From assembly GCF_004320535.1 (NCBI RefSeq), contig NZ_SIHY01000001.1, positions 1,798,001 to 1,862,000 on the forward strand: 64,000 nucleotides of DNA, read 5' to 3'. The DNA is from Arthrobacter sp. S41. GTDB taxonomy: Bacteria; Actinomycetota; Actinomycetes; Actinomycetales; Micrococcaceae. Within the stretch, counting starts at the first letter, position 1. Every line of letters starts with the position of its first letter. Shown here one piece after another: positions 35,235 to 43,458 of this stretch. The notes beneath the pieces were generated by a model, which saw only the letters and a program-made list of their open reading frames with translations, was not told the origin of the DNA and did no database searches. Position numbers and translations under genes: made by a program.

Positions 35235-36370
35235 GCCGTCACCTCGTCTACCGCTACCCATTGGTGGCTATCAGCAGATTGCATTACAGCTTCAATGACG
35301 CGCTGAGTACGTGTCGCTTCCGCGAACCCTGGCGTACCCGGCCGTCCTTCGACGATGGCACGTACGAACTTTTGAAGCTGCAGGGATGCATCATCTGCAT
35401 AACCCGTTCCCATACCGCCCAATGGGTACCAGTAATCCTGGTGATTTTCGTTCAACGTGATAGTCCGGAAGCCTTGCTTGTCTGGGTCATCACTGACCAA
35501 GCTGAGCTTGATTTCGTCAGTGTGGTTCCAGTCAAATTCAACGGTGCCGCCCGTGCATTCAAGTTCAAAAAATAGCCGGTTCTTGCGCCCCGAGGCGTAC
35601 ACCGTCGCCGCGAATGAACCAATTGCGCCGTTTTCGAATTTGGTCATCCACAAAGCCGCGTCATCGAGATGGTCTCCGGCTTTCCTTTCTTCGTCCGAAA
35701 GCCACGCAGTGTTACTTTTCGGATTCTTTGCGCCGACAATTGCGTTAACCGATTCAATGTCTCCAACGAGATACGAAGCCAAATCGATGATGTGAGAACC
35801 GATATCGCCTGTAACGCCAGATCCACCGGCAGACTTCTTGGCGCGCCACCCGCTCAAGACACGTCCGAGCGCTCCGACATCTTGCGTGTAGTGAGCACGG
35901 AATTGCAATGGATGGCCCAGGGTCCCGTCGTCAAGCATGTTCTTGATCAAGGTAATTGCAGCTGCATGGCGATAGTTGAAGCCCACTTGGCTCACCGATG
36001 AGCTCTTTTCGGCCGCTGCTTGCATGATCTCTGCGTCCTGAAGCGTATTGCTGATGGGCTTCTCGACGAACACATGCTTACCGGCCTGCAGAGCTGCCAC
36101 AGCGATTTCTGCATGCGACCCTGGAGGAGTCACAATATCGACAACATCAATGTCGTCCCTGGCGATAACAGCACGCCAGTCATCCGACCATTCTTCCCAA
36201 TTTAGTCGTTGCGCTGCCGACTTTGCCCGTTCTTCATCGGCTTCAACAAGTACGGCCTTGCGAACGACTGCACCTGCATCGGCTGTGATGGGAGCCAATG
36301 CCCATCCAAGGCTGTGGGCATACCCCATGAAGCCGCCACCACCGATAATTGCAACTCTAATCTCGTTCAT
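35231..36370 (-). CDS. Gfo/Idh/MocA-family oxidoreductase
   Basis: NAD(P)-dependent sugar or cyclitol dehydrogenase, 379 residues. The Rossmann motif AIIGGGGFMGYAHSLGW is at the N-terminus, DIVTPPGSHAEIAVAALQAGKHVFVEKPIS near residue 77 contains the family EKP catalytic lysine, and the DIGSH motif (GVTGDIGSHIIDLASYLVGD) stands near residue 186. At full length it resembles inositol 2-dehydrogenase relatives. Overlap with the isomerase gene suggests that the ketone it makes is the isomerase's substrate. Confidence 0.88.
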   Translation of the reverse strand: MNEIRVAIIGGGGFMGYAHSLGWALAPITADAGAVVRKAVLVEADEERAKSAAQRLNWEEWSDDWRAVIARDDIDVVDIVTPPGSHAEIAVAALQAGKHVFVEKPISNTLQDAEIMQAAAEKSSSVSQVGFNYRHAAAITLIKNMLDDGTLGHPLQFRAHYTQDVGALGRVLSGWRAKKSAGGSGVTGDIGSHIIDLASYLVGDIESVNAIVGAKNPKSNTAWLSDEERKAGDHLDDAALWMTKFENGAIGSFAATVYASGRKNRLFFELECTGGTVEFDWNHTDEIKLSLVSDDPDKQGFRTITLNENHQDYWYPLGGMGTGYADDASLQLQKFVRAIVEGRPGTPGFAEATRTQRVIEAVMQSADSHQWVAVDEVTA

Positions 36371-36448
36371 TGTTTTTCCTTATGCTCGTTATTTCTGTTT
36401 TATGCAGATCAGATGGGAATGCACCTGGTAATCCTGCAGAGTCGTTCA

Positions 36449-37423
36449 TCAGTTGGCTGGAATGCCGTGTGCCTGAACGGAAAACTCATGGAGCTCGTCC
36501 CAGCTCGGCATGGCCAATGAACATTGCGGTCTCGTCGCGACCAGAGCGCCTGCGGCATTAGCGAGGTCCAGTGTTTCCTGCAACGACATCCCTCTGAGCA
36601 GCGCATGGCACAATGCGCCTCCGAATGCGTCACCTGCTCCCAGGCCGTTGATTACATCTACTGGAATCGGCTTGGACTCAACGCGTTGCGTACGGGTTCT
36701 TGCCATTACGCCTTCGGGGCCCATCTTGACGATCGCCAATTCCACGCCACGATCCAGCAAGGCCTCTGCTGCCCGGTCCGGGTCAGTTTCCCCTACTGCA
36801 ACTCGACACTCTTCGAGATTTCCAACTGTCACCGTGACATGGTCCAGCGCCTTGGAAACGGCTTGGTGCGCTTGGTCCTCGTCTTTCCAGAACATCGGAC
36901 GATAATCCAGGTCCAAGATGGTGTTGGGCTTACGCCCGCGTTTTTCCCAGGCCATGATGTGGGCAGACTGCGTCGGTTCCTTAGACAAGCCCGTGGCGGT
37001 TGCCCAGAAAATAGGGCTCTTCGCAATGAGGTCCAAAGGCAGTTCGTCACCATTAATGTACATATCCGGAGCAGTAGGCTCGCGATAGATATACAGAGGG
37101 AAATTATCCGGTGGGAAGACTTCGCAAAAAGTCAGCACCGATTTCATTCCGGCTACGGCTGTTATCCCCGTGTTGTCTACACCAAGGCGGGCAATTTCAT
37201 TTTTGGCATACTCCCCGAACGGGTCGTCACCGACGCGACTGATCAGCCGTACGGAATTTCCGAGCTGTGCTGCAGCTACCGCAACGTTCGTTGCGCTGCC
37301 TCCAATCGACTTGCTGAAGCTGGTGATTTCCTCAAGCCCGACTCCGAATTGTTCCGGATACAGGTCGATGCAAACTCGACCTATCACCACGACATCGGCT
37401 TTTTGGTCCATCCTGTTGTTCAT
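36449..37423 (-). CDS. iolC: IolC-like 5-dehydro-2-deoxygluconokinase (PfkB family)
   Basis: PfkB carbohydrate kinase, 324 residues from ATG 37423. The N-terminus VVVIGRVCIDLYPEQFGVGLEE, then SIGGSATNVAVAAAQLG and FCEVFPPDNFPLYIYREPTAPDM are strongly like actinobacterial IolC, which phosphorylates 5-dehydro-2-deoxy-D-gluconate. The anion hole and base are in VINGLGAGDAFGGALCHALL near residue 255. It overlaps the aldolase gene by 4 nt. The other inositol genes (iolA, iolB, iolD) are not in the window, so the true substrate may differ. Confidence 0.8.
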   Translation of the reverse strand: MNNRMDQKADVVVIGRVCIDLYPEQFGVGLEEITSFSKSIGGSATNVAVAAAQLGNSVRLISRVGDDPFGEYAKNEIARLGVDNTGITAVAGMKSVLTFCEVFPPDNFPLYIYREPTAPDMYINGDELPLDLIAKSPIFWATATGLSKEPTQSAHIMAWEKRGRKPNTILDLDYRPMFWKDEDQAHQAVSKALDHVTVTVGNLEECRVAVGETDPDRAAEALLDRGVELAIVKMGPEGVMARTRTQRVESKPIPVDVINGLGAGDAFGGALCHALLRGMSLQETLDLANAAGALVATRPQCSLAMPSWDELHEFSVQAHGIPAN

Positions 37424-38331
37424 CGTTCTTCTGTCTTTCGAATTCGCTCTGCTATTGATTGCAAGTTCTTTGGCGCATGAGAGCGCAGGTAATCGCCAGG
37501 ATCTGCCGCCCTCGTTGCACGGCTCCAAACAGCCCGACCAGCCAGAAACCCGCTTGCTCCACCCGTCACTGCTGCCAAAACCGCTTCAGGAAATTCTTCG
37601 GCAGAAACGCCGGAGGAAAGAACAACCCAAGGGCAGTCAAGTTCGCGAGTGATTGATTTGGCTGTTGCTACTGCCAGTGCTCGATCTTGTTCGCCACCAT
37701 AGAGGACCTCGGTCTTATATAGGTCTGGCTGCACCTTGGACAGGTCCGATGCGGCCATGATGAGCGCTTCCGAGAAGCCTTCGGCCGATTCCAGATGCCC
37801 CTCGCGTGGCCTGACAACGCCCTCGAGCACTCCCGGAATTCCAAACTCGCGGCACCGCTCCATGAAGGCATGAGCAAGCTCGACGGCTTCGGTTCTGCGG
37901 TTGGGCTGCCAGGGCAGTAGAAACTTCAAAGCCTTCGCGCCAAAAGCTTGAACAGTTTCGAGAGTCACAGAATCATCAAGTTGAGCGATGTCCATGGGAC
38001 CACCAGGCTGGCTGGAGCTCAAGATATCGGCGGCCAGGATTACCGGGCACTGTGCGTTTCTCGCTGCTGCTAGCCCGTAATCTTGGTCAAGCAATAGGCC
38101 GCTTGCCTGGTCCCCGATAGCCAGAGCCAAGTCAGTCTTGAAACTGGACAATTCATCGTCCGCAATTGCAGCACCCTGCCGGCCTTCACTCAGCATGTGA
38201 CGTAGCGAGCCTCGCTGATCTACTGCGACCATACTGAACATTCCGTACTCATCACGGAACACATCGATTGGGCCACGTGGGACAGGATCGACATTTGTCT
38301 CGTAGCTTGTTTCTTCGATATGAGCGCTCAT
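37420..38331 (-). CDS. LacD/YihT-type class I aldolase
   Basis: Aldolase of 303 residues related to tagatose-bisphosphate aldolase LacD and sulfofructose-phosphate aldolase YihT. Shared motifs are FSMVAVDQRGSLRHML near residue 32, GLLLDQDYGLAAA, GAKALKFLLPW, PDLYKTEVLYGG (catalytic Lys candidate) and WVVLSSGVSAEEFPEAV followed by GASGFLAGRAVW. It would split the phosphorylated product of the neighbouring kinase into two three-carbon units. ATG 38331 overlaps the cyclase-family stop, and the end overlaps the kinase gene. Confidence 0.82.
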   Translation of the reverse strand: MSAHIEETSYETNVDPVPRGPIDVFRDEYGMFSMVAVDQRGSLRHMLSEGRQGAAIADDELSSFKTDLALAIGDQASGLLLDQDYGLAAARNAQCPVILAADILSSSQPGGPMDIAQLDDSVTLETVQAFGAKALKFLLPWQPNRRTEAVELAHAFMERCREFGIPGVLEGVVRPREGHLESAEGFSEALIMAASDLSKVQPDLYKTEVLYGGEQDRALAVATAKSITRELDCPWVVLSSGVSAEEFPEAVLAAVTGGASGFLAGRAVWSRATRAADPGDYLRSHAPKNLQSIAERIRKTEER

Positions 38332-39296
38332 CGGATCACCACCGGATTAACTGGGGCGCCGCTTGCGCCAACAATCTTGAGGGGCGCAGCAGTGTAGAGA
38401 AACTTCCACCGCTTGTCTGCTGCACAGGCATCAGCCAACGAATCCAATTGGCACAGTTCAGTGAAGGCGACCCCGAGATTGCGCATCAAGGCGCAATGCA
38501 GCGGAAGCTGGAGCCCCCCGGGGTAGAAGCTCAATTCGTTCGCAATGGTGTCAGTAACCAAGTTCGGGATTTCCATTTCCTGGAACCAATCCACTAGTTC
38601 GGGACTGTAGATCAATCCTGGTTCGTTCCAATCGTCAAAGAACTCAGAGCTCTGGGTCCGATAGTACGAGCCAATCCAGCCGGTTCTAATCAGCAATATG
38701 TCGCGATTGGAAATTTCGATATTTTGAAGCTTGGCGACATCCAAAAGATCTTGCAGAGTGATGGTTTCACCGCGTTGAAGCGCATCTTTGCCGCGGGCAC
38801 GCGCCACGTCGATCAGAACACCTCGGCCAACGACACCGCGTTCAGCAATTGGCAGTACCGATGCCTTGCTCAATTCGCCCACAGTGCTTTCCGCCGGATA
38901 ACCATTCCAGACCTTGCCGTCGTACCAGTAGTGAGCTAGCGCGTCGTACTGCGTCGACCCCTGCGTGAACATTTCGATCTTGTCGTCCGCCCAATGATGG
39001 CCATCGGACGGTTCTTCTTCTTCACCCCTGATGAAATAACCTTCGTCCATGACTGGGGTGCGTACTGCGGGCTCACGGCCGGGCCACACCGGATCAGGAA
39101 GGTCGGGGTCACCGATGGGTACCTGAAGCGTATGAACCTCACCGGACTGGACTGATGCAATTCCTTTCAGAATTTGGGCTGCATCCAAGTAATTGAGGCT
39201 GCCGACCTCATCTTGCTCGCCCCACTTGCCCCAATTCTTCGGCGCGTTCGGGCCAAGCAGTTCGTTGATAGTAGTGGCAATGACGTTCTGAGACAT
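38328..39296 (-). CDS. Cyclase-family hydrolase (kynurenine-formamidase-like fold)
   Basis: Metal-dependent hydrolase of 322 residues in the cyclase family (Pfam Cyclase). The family motif is STQYDALAHYWYDGKVWNG (near residue 115, the usual HxGTHxD region being replaced by GSTQYDALAH), with ILLIRTGWIG near residue 202 and a C-terminal LHCALMRNLGVAFTELCQLD. Members open lactones, lactams or formamides. ATG 39296 has AAAGGTGG upstream. In this operon a lactone-hydrolysing role after the dehydrogenases is plausible but not shown. Confidence 0.78.
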   Translation of the reverse strand: MSQNVIATTINELLGPNAPKNWGKWGEQDEVGSLNYLDAAQILKGIASVQSGEVHTLQVPIGDPDLPDPVWPGREPAVRTPVMDEGYFIRGEEEEPSDGHHWADDKIEMFTQGSTQYDALAHYWYDGKVWNGYPAESTVGELSKASVLPIAERGVVGRGVLIDVARARGKDALQRGETITLQDLLDVAKLQNIEISNRDILLIRTGWIGSYYRTQSSEFFDDWNEPGLIYSPELVDWFQEMEIPNLVTDTIANELSFYPGGLQLPLHCALMRNLGVAFTELCQLDSLADACAADKRWKFLYTAAPLKIVGASGAPVNPVVIR

Positions 39297-39391
39297 GTGT
39301 CCACCTTTCAAATTTGAGTGGCCATCAAGGGCCCGCGTCCAATTTTGTAAATCTTCGGATACCGCCTATGGCACCAGGCAATCCGAATTAC

Positions 39392-40267
39392 TTAGTTGGC
39401 GGTCTTTGCTTGTTCAAGCAATCGCTGGATATAGAGGGCTCGATTCACGTCAATCTCGTGAGAATTGCCAGACCTTACGACTTCGGCGAATTCTCGGCGA
39501 ATAACGTGAGGCGTCTCAGGGTCACCGTCTTTGCCCACGAATTCGCATTCGAGTTCGCCGTCTTCGGTATATACCTTGACGCCGGCTACGTCAGTGACGA
39601 CGGGGCTAGTGAGCGACAAAGCGGCCTGGCTCAAAACCCCGTTCTCATGAGTAGCCGTCAAGATGTACCAGCGCTGTGGATCGCCTTCACCGCGAACTTG
39701 GGTAATAGGCCCAACTGCCGCGTCCAAAGTGTCCAGAACGTGCGGCCCAAGATCGAGGAGGCCGCCTTTTTCAATTCGCCAAGGAGTTGCAAAAGTGCCA
39801 CCTGGAAGTGCTGCCTGATTGATGTAGCTTCCAACAGCGCCAATCGGCTTCTGTTTCCGTGCATCAGCCAAGAATTCACGAATGCGTGGGCTGAACCGGT
39901 TAGTGAACATGACCTGCGTAGCTACGTTGGCTTCGTTCAGGGTGCTCGTTAATTTCTCGGCCTGTTCAAGATCCACACCAAGTGGTTTTTCCAACAACAT
40001 CGGTTTGCCGGCCGGCGCGGCCTTTGCCGCCAGTTCCGCCTGAATGAATGGCGGGACGGCGAAGACAATTGCATCTACGGACTCGACCAAGTCTTCGAAG
40101 GAGCCGGAGACCACGCCTCCGAACTCATCAACGATTTCCTGGGCAGCTTCTTGTCGACGAGCCCAGACAGCCGTAAGCTCCGCTTCAGGGCCTCCGGTGA
40201 TCATTGGCGCATGAAAAATCTTTGCCCACGGGCCGGCGCCAACGAGTCCAATTTTTACTGCAGTCAT
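39392..40267 (-). CDS. Second Gfo/Idh/MocA-family oxidoreductase (short form)
   Basis: NAD(P)-dependent dehydrogenase, 291 residues: short compared with the usual 330-390. The Rossmann motif IGLVGAGPWAKIFHAPMI is at the N-terminus, then AVPPFIQAELAAKAAPAGKPMLLEKPLG with the EKP lysine near residue 93, and a DLGPHVLDTLDAA motif near residue 173, where the commonly conserved His is kept. AGGAC precedes ATG 40267. Two different MocA-type dehydrogenases in one operon suggest two oxidation steps, or oxidation followed by re-reduction at another carbon. Confidence 0.85.
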   Translation of the reverse strand: MTAVKIGLVGAGPWAKIFHAPMITGGPEAELTAVWARRQEAAQEIVDEFGGVVSGSFEDLVESVDAIVFAVPPFIQAELAAKAAPAGKPMLLEKPLGVDLEQAEKLTSTLNEANVATQVMFTNRFSPRIREFLADARKQKPIGAVGSYINQAALPGGTFATPWRIEKGGLLDLGPHVLDTLDAAVGPITQVRGEGDPQRWYILTATHENGVLSQAALSLTSPVVTDVAGVKVYTEDGELECEFVGKDGDPETPHVIRREFAEVVRSGNSHEIDVNRALYIQRLLEQAKTAN

Positions 40268-40385
40268 CTTGTCCTACTTTCTTTTGTTGTTTCTGTTCAT
40301 TGCGGAGACAGTCGACGTCTTCCGCAATGCAATGAATTCAATGAGCGATTTAGCCCACTTCAAATTTCCGAGCTTGAAAGCTCCG

Positions 40386-41855
40386 CTAGGATCGGTCACC
40401 TTCTGCACGGCCAAGGCAGCCATACAAATTGGGATGCAGACGTTTCATCCGAATCGCAACCAGACAGCCCGCGCTGATGAACAGGATCGGGATCAGCAGG
40501 AGCCAAAGCCGTTCTCCTGGCTCTCCGCCGACGAGAAGATCGAATCGAACAAGCGCAAACACTACGACTGCACAAAGAATGAATGCGGCGATCAGAGGCG
40601 CAGTTTTCACCCTCCACACTGATTCGCCTGCCGGGCGGCCAGCCATAGCGAAGTATCGGACCACTGCAAAACTCACCAAGGCCATCAGGGACAGAACCCC
40701 TGCCGTTCCCAAGCCACTGCCAGTTCCGATAACTAGGTCCTCGTCGTGAATGATGAGCCCACCAAGAATGAGAAGTACGCCAACCAGAACGGAGTTCGTT
40801 CCCGACGCTTTGTATGGCGACTTGTGAACCGGGTGTACAGCAGCCAAGAAGCTCGGAAGAGCATGATCTGCACCGAGGTTTTGAAGGTATCGTGCAACCA
40901 CATTGTGTGTAGATAGCACCGATGCCAGCGCTGAAGTTGCTACCAAAACCAGCGTCACTGTGGCCAAGCTGTTGCTGACGTAAGTTGCCATCGCTGAATC
41001 AAACATCGTTGTTGGGTCATCAACCGCATGCGAGACCGCGCTTGATCCATAGGCGGTAATCATTGAGTACGCAGAAATCGCGTAGAACCCGCCGATGAGG
41101 AAGACAGCCATATACGTTGCCCGAGGAATCGTCTTTCCTGGATTTCGAACTTCGTCCCGATACAGAGCAGTTGCTTCAAATCCGACGAAATTTCCGAAAG
41201 CAAACAACAATGCCATGCCTGTGCCGGCATTCAAGAACTTGGCTGGGTTCAGGGGCTCAACTGACAGCCCGCTTTCACCGCCCTTGCCGAGAACGACGAC
41301 GTTGAAAATTGCTACCAAGATAATCTCCAGGACCATGACGATGCCCAGTACCTTGGCGGAAAGTTCAATTTGGAAGTGGCCAAGGACGGTGATGACAATC
41401 CAACTGGCTGCAGTGCACAAGTACCACGGGATAATTGGTCCGCCTAAGGCTTCCACAGCAGAAGAAACCATTGTCCCGGTAAATGTATAGATGCCAACCG
41501 TAATCAGCATGTACGAAACCGTTGCTAGGTAGGCTCCGCCAAGTCCAAGCGTCTTCCCGAGCCCCAGTGAAATGTAGGCGTAGAAAGCTCCTGGGCGTTT
41601 GATGTGCTTAGTCATGGTGGTGTAGCCAACCGAAAAGATCGCTAGACCGATAGTTGCCACGACCCAGGCCAGAGGCGCCGTTTCACCAACAAAGCCAATT
41701 GCGAAGGCAATATATCCCGAAACGGTCACAATGGGAGCGGAAAAGGCGAGGACGCTCAGAACTAGCGACGTTGCACCTAGATTTCCTGACAATCGAGTAG
41801 TTGATGACGGGAGTTGCGTAGGCAACGCCCCTACATCCTTGGATGTTTTAGTCAT
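40386..41855 (-). CDS. APC-superfamily permease, first gene of the sugar operon
   Basis: Membrane transporter of 489 residues, about twelve helices, with the APC opening LSGNLGATSLVLSVLAFSAPI and the mid-protein LFAFGNFVGFEATALYRDEVRNPGKTIPRATY. APC carriers move amino acids, polyamines and other organic cations, which is odd for an otherwise sugar/cyclitol-like operon and hints at an amine-containing substrate. ATG 41855 is chosen because AAGGAACC precedes it; the longer frame runs into the operator region. An operator lies 86 nt upstream. Confidence 0.85.
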   Translation of the reverse strand: MTKTSKDVGALPTQLPSSTTRLSGNLGATSLVLSVLAFSAPIVTVSGYIAFAIGFVGETAPLAWVVATIGLAIFSVGYTTMTKHIKRPGAFYAYISLGLGKTLGLGGAYLATVSYMLITVGIYTFTGTMVSSAVEALGGPIIPWYLCTAASWIVITVLGHFQIELSAKVLGIVMVLEIILVAIFNVVVLGKGGESGLSVEPLNPAKFLNAGTGMALLFAFGNFVGFEATALYRDEVRNPGKTIPRATYMAVFLIGGFYAISAYSMITAYGSSAVSHAVDDPTTMFDSAMATYVSNSLATVTLVLVATSALASVLSTHNVVARYLQNLGADHALPSFLAAVHPVHKSPYKASGTNSVLVGVLLILGGLIIHDEDLVIGTGSGLGTAGVLSLMALVSFAVVRYFAMAGRPAGESVWRVKTAPLIAAFILCAVVVFALVRFDLLVGGEPGERLWLLLIPILFISAGCLVAIRMKRLHPNLYGCLGRAEGDRS

Positions 41856-41940
41856 GGTGGGTTCCTTGGAGAGAGGGAGGGAACGAACCGCACTTGCCGG
41901 TCGTGTGATGCGCAGCACCGGTGCGATTGTCACCACGCTA

Positions 41941-41955
41941 CCTAACGATCGTAAG
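41941..41955. promoter_or_regulatory. Operator copy 1 of the P450-region regulon
   Basis: CCTAACGATCGTAAG, upstream of the permease operon. It matches operator copy 2 at 13 of 15 positions, and the similarity extends outwards: CGCTACCTAACG.TCGT is shared with copy 2 in the opposite orientation. The core ACGATCGT is palindromic. Confidence 0.7.
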
Positions 41956-42023
41956 TTAGGGAAGAGGTTGTTTGTTTTTGTTTACAAGACGTTTACGAAC
42001 TCCGAAAAATTCACCCTAGACAT

Positions 42024-42038
42024 CCTAACGAACGTTAG
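42024..42038. promoter_or_regulatory. Operator copy 2 of the P450-region regulon
   Basis: CCTAACGAACGTTAG, part of a 16-bp near-perfect palindrome (42024-42039), 73 nt upstream of the reductase ATG. Copies 1 and 2 lie in the 256-nt divergent gap. The TetR protein encoded at 45382 is the obvious candidate ligand. A TATAGT -10 candidate for the reductase gene lies downstream at 42090-42095. Confidence 0.75.
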
Positions 42039-42111
42039 GTAGCGTTATGGTAATCAAGAATCATGTTCTACATAGATACTAGACGTGTCTATAGTCTCAT
42101 TAGGAGATATT

Positions 42112-43401
42112 ATGTCCATTTCTACAAATTATTTGTCAGGCATCATGCCGGACAGTGGACAAAATGATGAAAAAATTTCAGCCCACGTTGCGATTGTTGG
42201 CTCCGGCCCAACCGGATGTTTCGCCGCACTCGCAATGCTCAAATGTATCCCCGAAGTACGCATTACAGTCTTCGAAGCCAGGCCTGCTCCATACGGACTT
42301 TTACGCTACGGAGTGGCTCCTGACCATCAAGGAATGAAAAACGTGACTCGGCAGTTTGAGCGGTTATTCGGATCGAACCAAGTCGAATTCGTAGGCAACG
42401 TTCGAATCGGGCAAGATCTCCCTTTTGAAGTCCTCCAGGAAAACTTTGATTTTGTAGTCATAGCGACAGGGCTTCCTTCTGAACGGGCACTTCCTGTGCC
42501 GGTCCACCCCGGTGCCAAGATTTGGGGTGCCAGCCAGTTGCTTCGCTACCTCAACGCCGATCCAGACAGTGACCTTCGCACAAAAGAAACTGTGGAGTTA
42601 GGCGACTCTGTTCTCATCATCGGCTCAGGAAATGTCGCAATGGATGTAGCGAGATTACTCGCCAAGTCAGATGAGGGTTTTGATGGATCGGATGTCGATG
42701 ACGCGGCTCGAGAAGCGTTAGCGCCGTCGAAAATCACTCGCATCACGTTGCTCTCCCGAAGCCCCTACGAACAAGTTCGTTGGGACCCGTCGATGTTCAA
42801 GGAGCTGTGCTCCATCCCCGGTGTTGAGGTCTATCTGGACGGAAGACGCTCCACGGAAAGGACTGACACATTCTCGGGGCCAACGCGCCATCAACGACTT
42901 CGCGTCGAAGTTTTCTTCAACCAGAAACTGCGCGAAATCGACCTCCAAGAAGACAATGCCTATGCCAATCAAATAACTGTCAGAACTCAAAATGGAACAT
43001 CTGACGCTCACCTGTCCGCAGAGTCTCCCAAAACGTCCTTTCGGGCATCGGCTGTCATTACTGCGATTGGCTTCGAAGAGCGTCGTATCGGTTTTGGCGA
43101 AGTTCCTGCCGACAATGTATTTCGCGCCGGCGGGTGCGCTACCGGCCGGCTAGGAAACCTCGCCGAAAACCGAGCGCTTGCAAAACAGACTGCGCAACTG
43201 GTCGCCGCAAAGGTGGGAAAACAATCTAAACTCACGGGTTTGGCCGGCGTTGCACCATTCCTGGCTCAAACTCCGGTTTCGTTTTCTGATTGGAAAGCCA
43301 TTGATGAAGCTGAAGTAACTAGGGCACGGCCCGGTCGCATCAGGCAAAAGTTCACATCATGGTCCGAAATGAGCGACGTAGTCGCACAGACGCGCAGCTA
43401 A
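42112..43401 (+). CDS. Adrenodoxin-reductase-type flavoprotein, XplB-like P450 reductase partner
   Basis: FAD-dependent NADPH reductase of the FprA/adrenodoxin-reductase family, 429 residues from ATG 42112 (AGGAGAT upstream). FAD site VAIVGSGPTGCFAALAML is near residue 25, the LLRYGVAPDHQGMKNV loop follows, and the NADP site VLIIGSGNVAMDVARLL is near residue 170. The C-terminal FAD-binding ATG-like motif reads VFRAGGCATGRLGNLAENRALA. It is 57 nt upstream of a flavodoxin-P450 fusion gene. The same two-gene arrangement is known for XplB-XplA of Rhodococcus, where XplB reduces the flavodoxin domain. Confidence 0.88.
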   Translation: MSISTNYLSGIMPDSGQNDEKISAHVAIVGSGPTGCFAALAMLKCIPEVRITVFEARPAPYGLLRYGVAPDHQGMKNVTRQFERLFGSNQVEFVGNVRIGQDLPFEVLQENFDFVVIATGLPSERALPVPVHPGAKIWGASQLLRYLNADPDSDLRTKETVELGDSVLIIGSGNVAMDVARLLAKSDEGFDGSDVDDAAREALAPSKITRITLLSRSPYEQVRWDPSMFKELCSIPGVEVYLDGRRSTERTDTFSGPTRHQRLRVEVFFNQKLREIDLQEDNAYANQITVRTQNGTSDAHLSAESPKTSFRASAVITAIGFEERRIGFGEVPADNVFRAGGCATGRLGNLAENRALAKQTAQLVAAKVGKQSKLTGLAGVAPFLAQTPVSFSDWKAIDEAEVTRARPGRIRQKFTSWSEMSDVVAQTRS

Positions 43402-43458
43402 TAACTTCTTGCTTCACCGCACTAATCAACCAACACCTAATCACAAAAGGAAACACCG

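Noticed and set aside
36524-37480. 318-codon plus-strand frame opposite the IolC-like gene
   Set aside because: No recognisable motifs and no start signal, while the minus strand encodes a clear PfkB kinase.
36449-38331. Sulfoglycolysis (YihV/YihT) interpretation of the kinase and aldolase
   Set aside because: The aldolase is YihT-like, but the kinase matches actinobacterial IolC better and no sulfoquinovosidase or sulfolactaldehyde enzyme is present. Kept only as an alternative.
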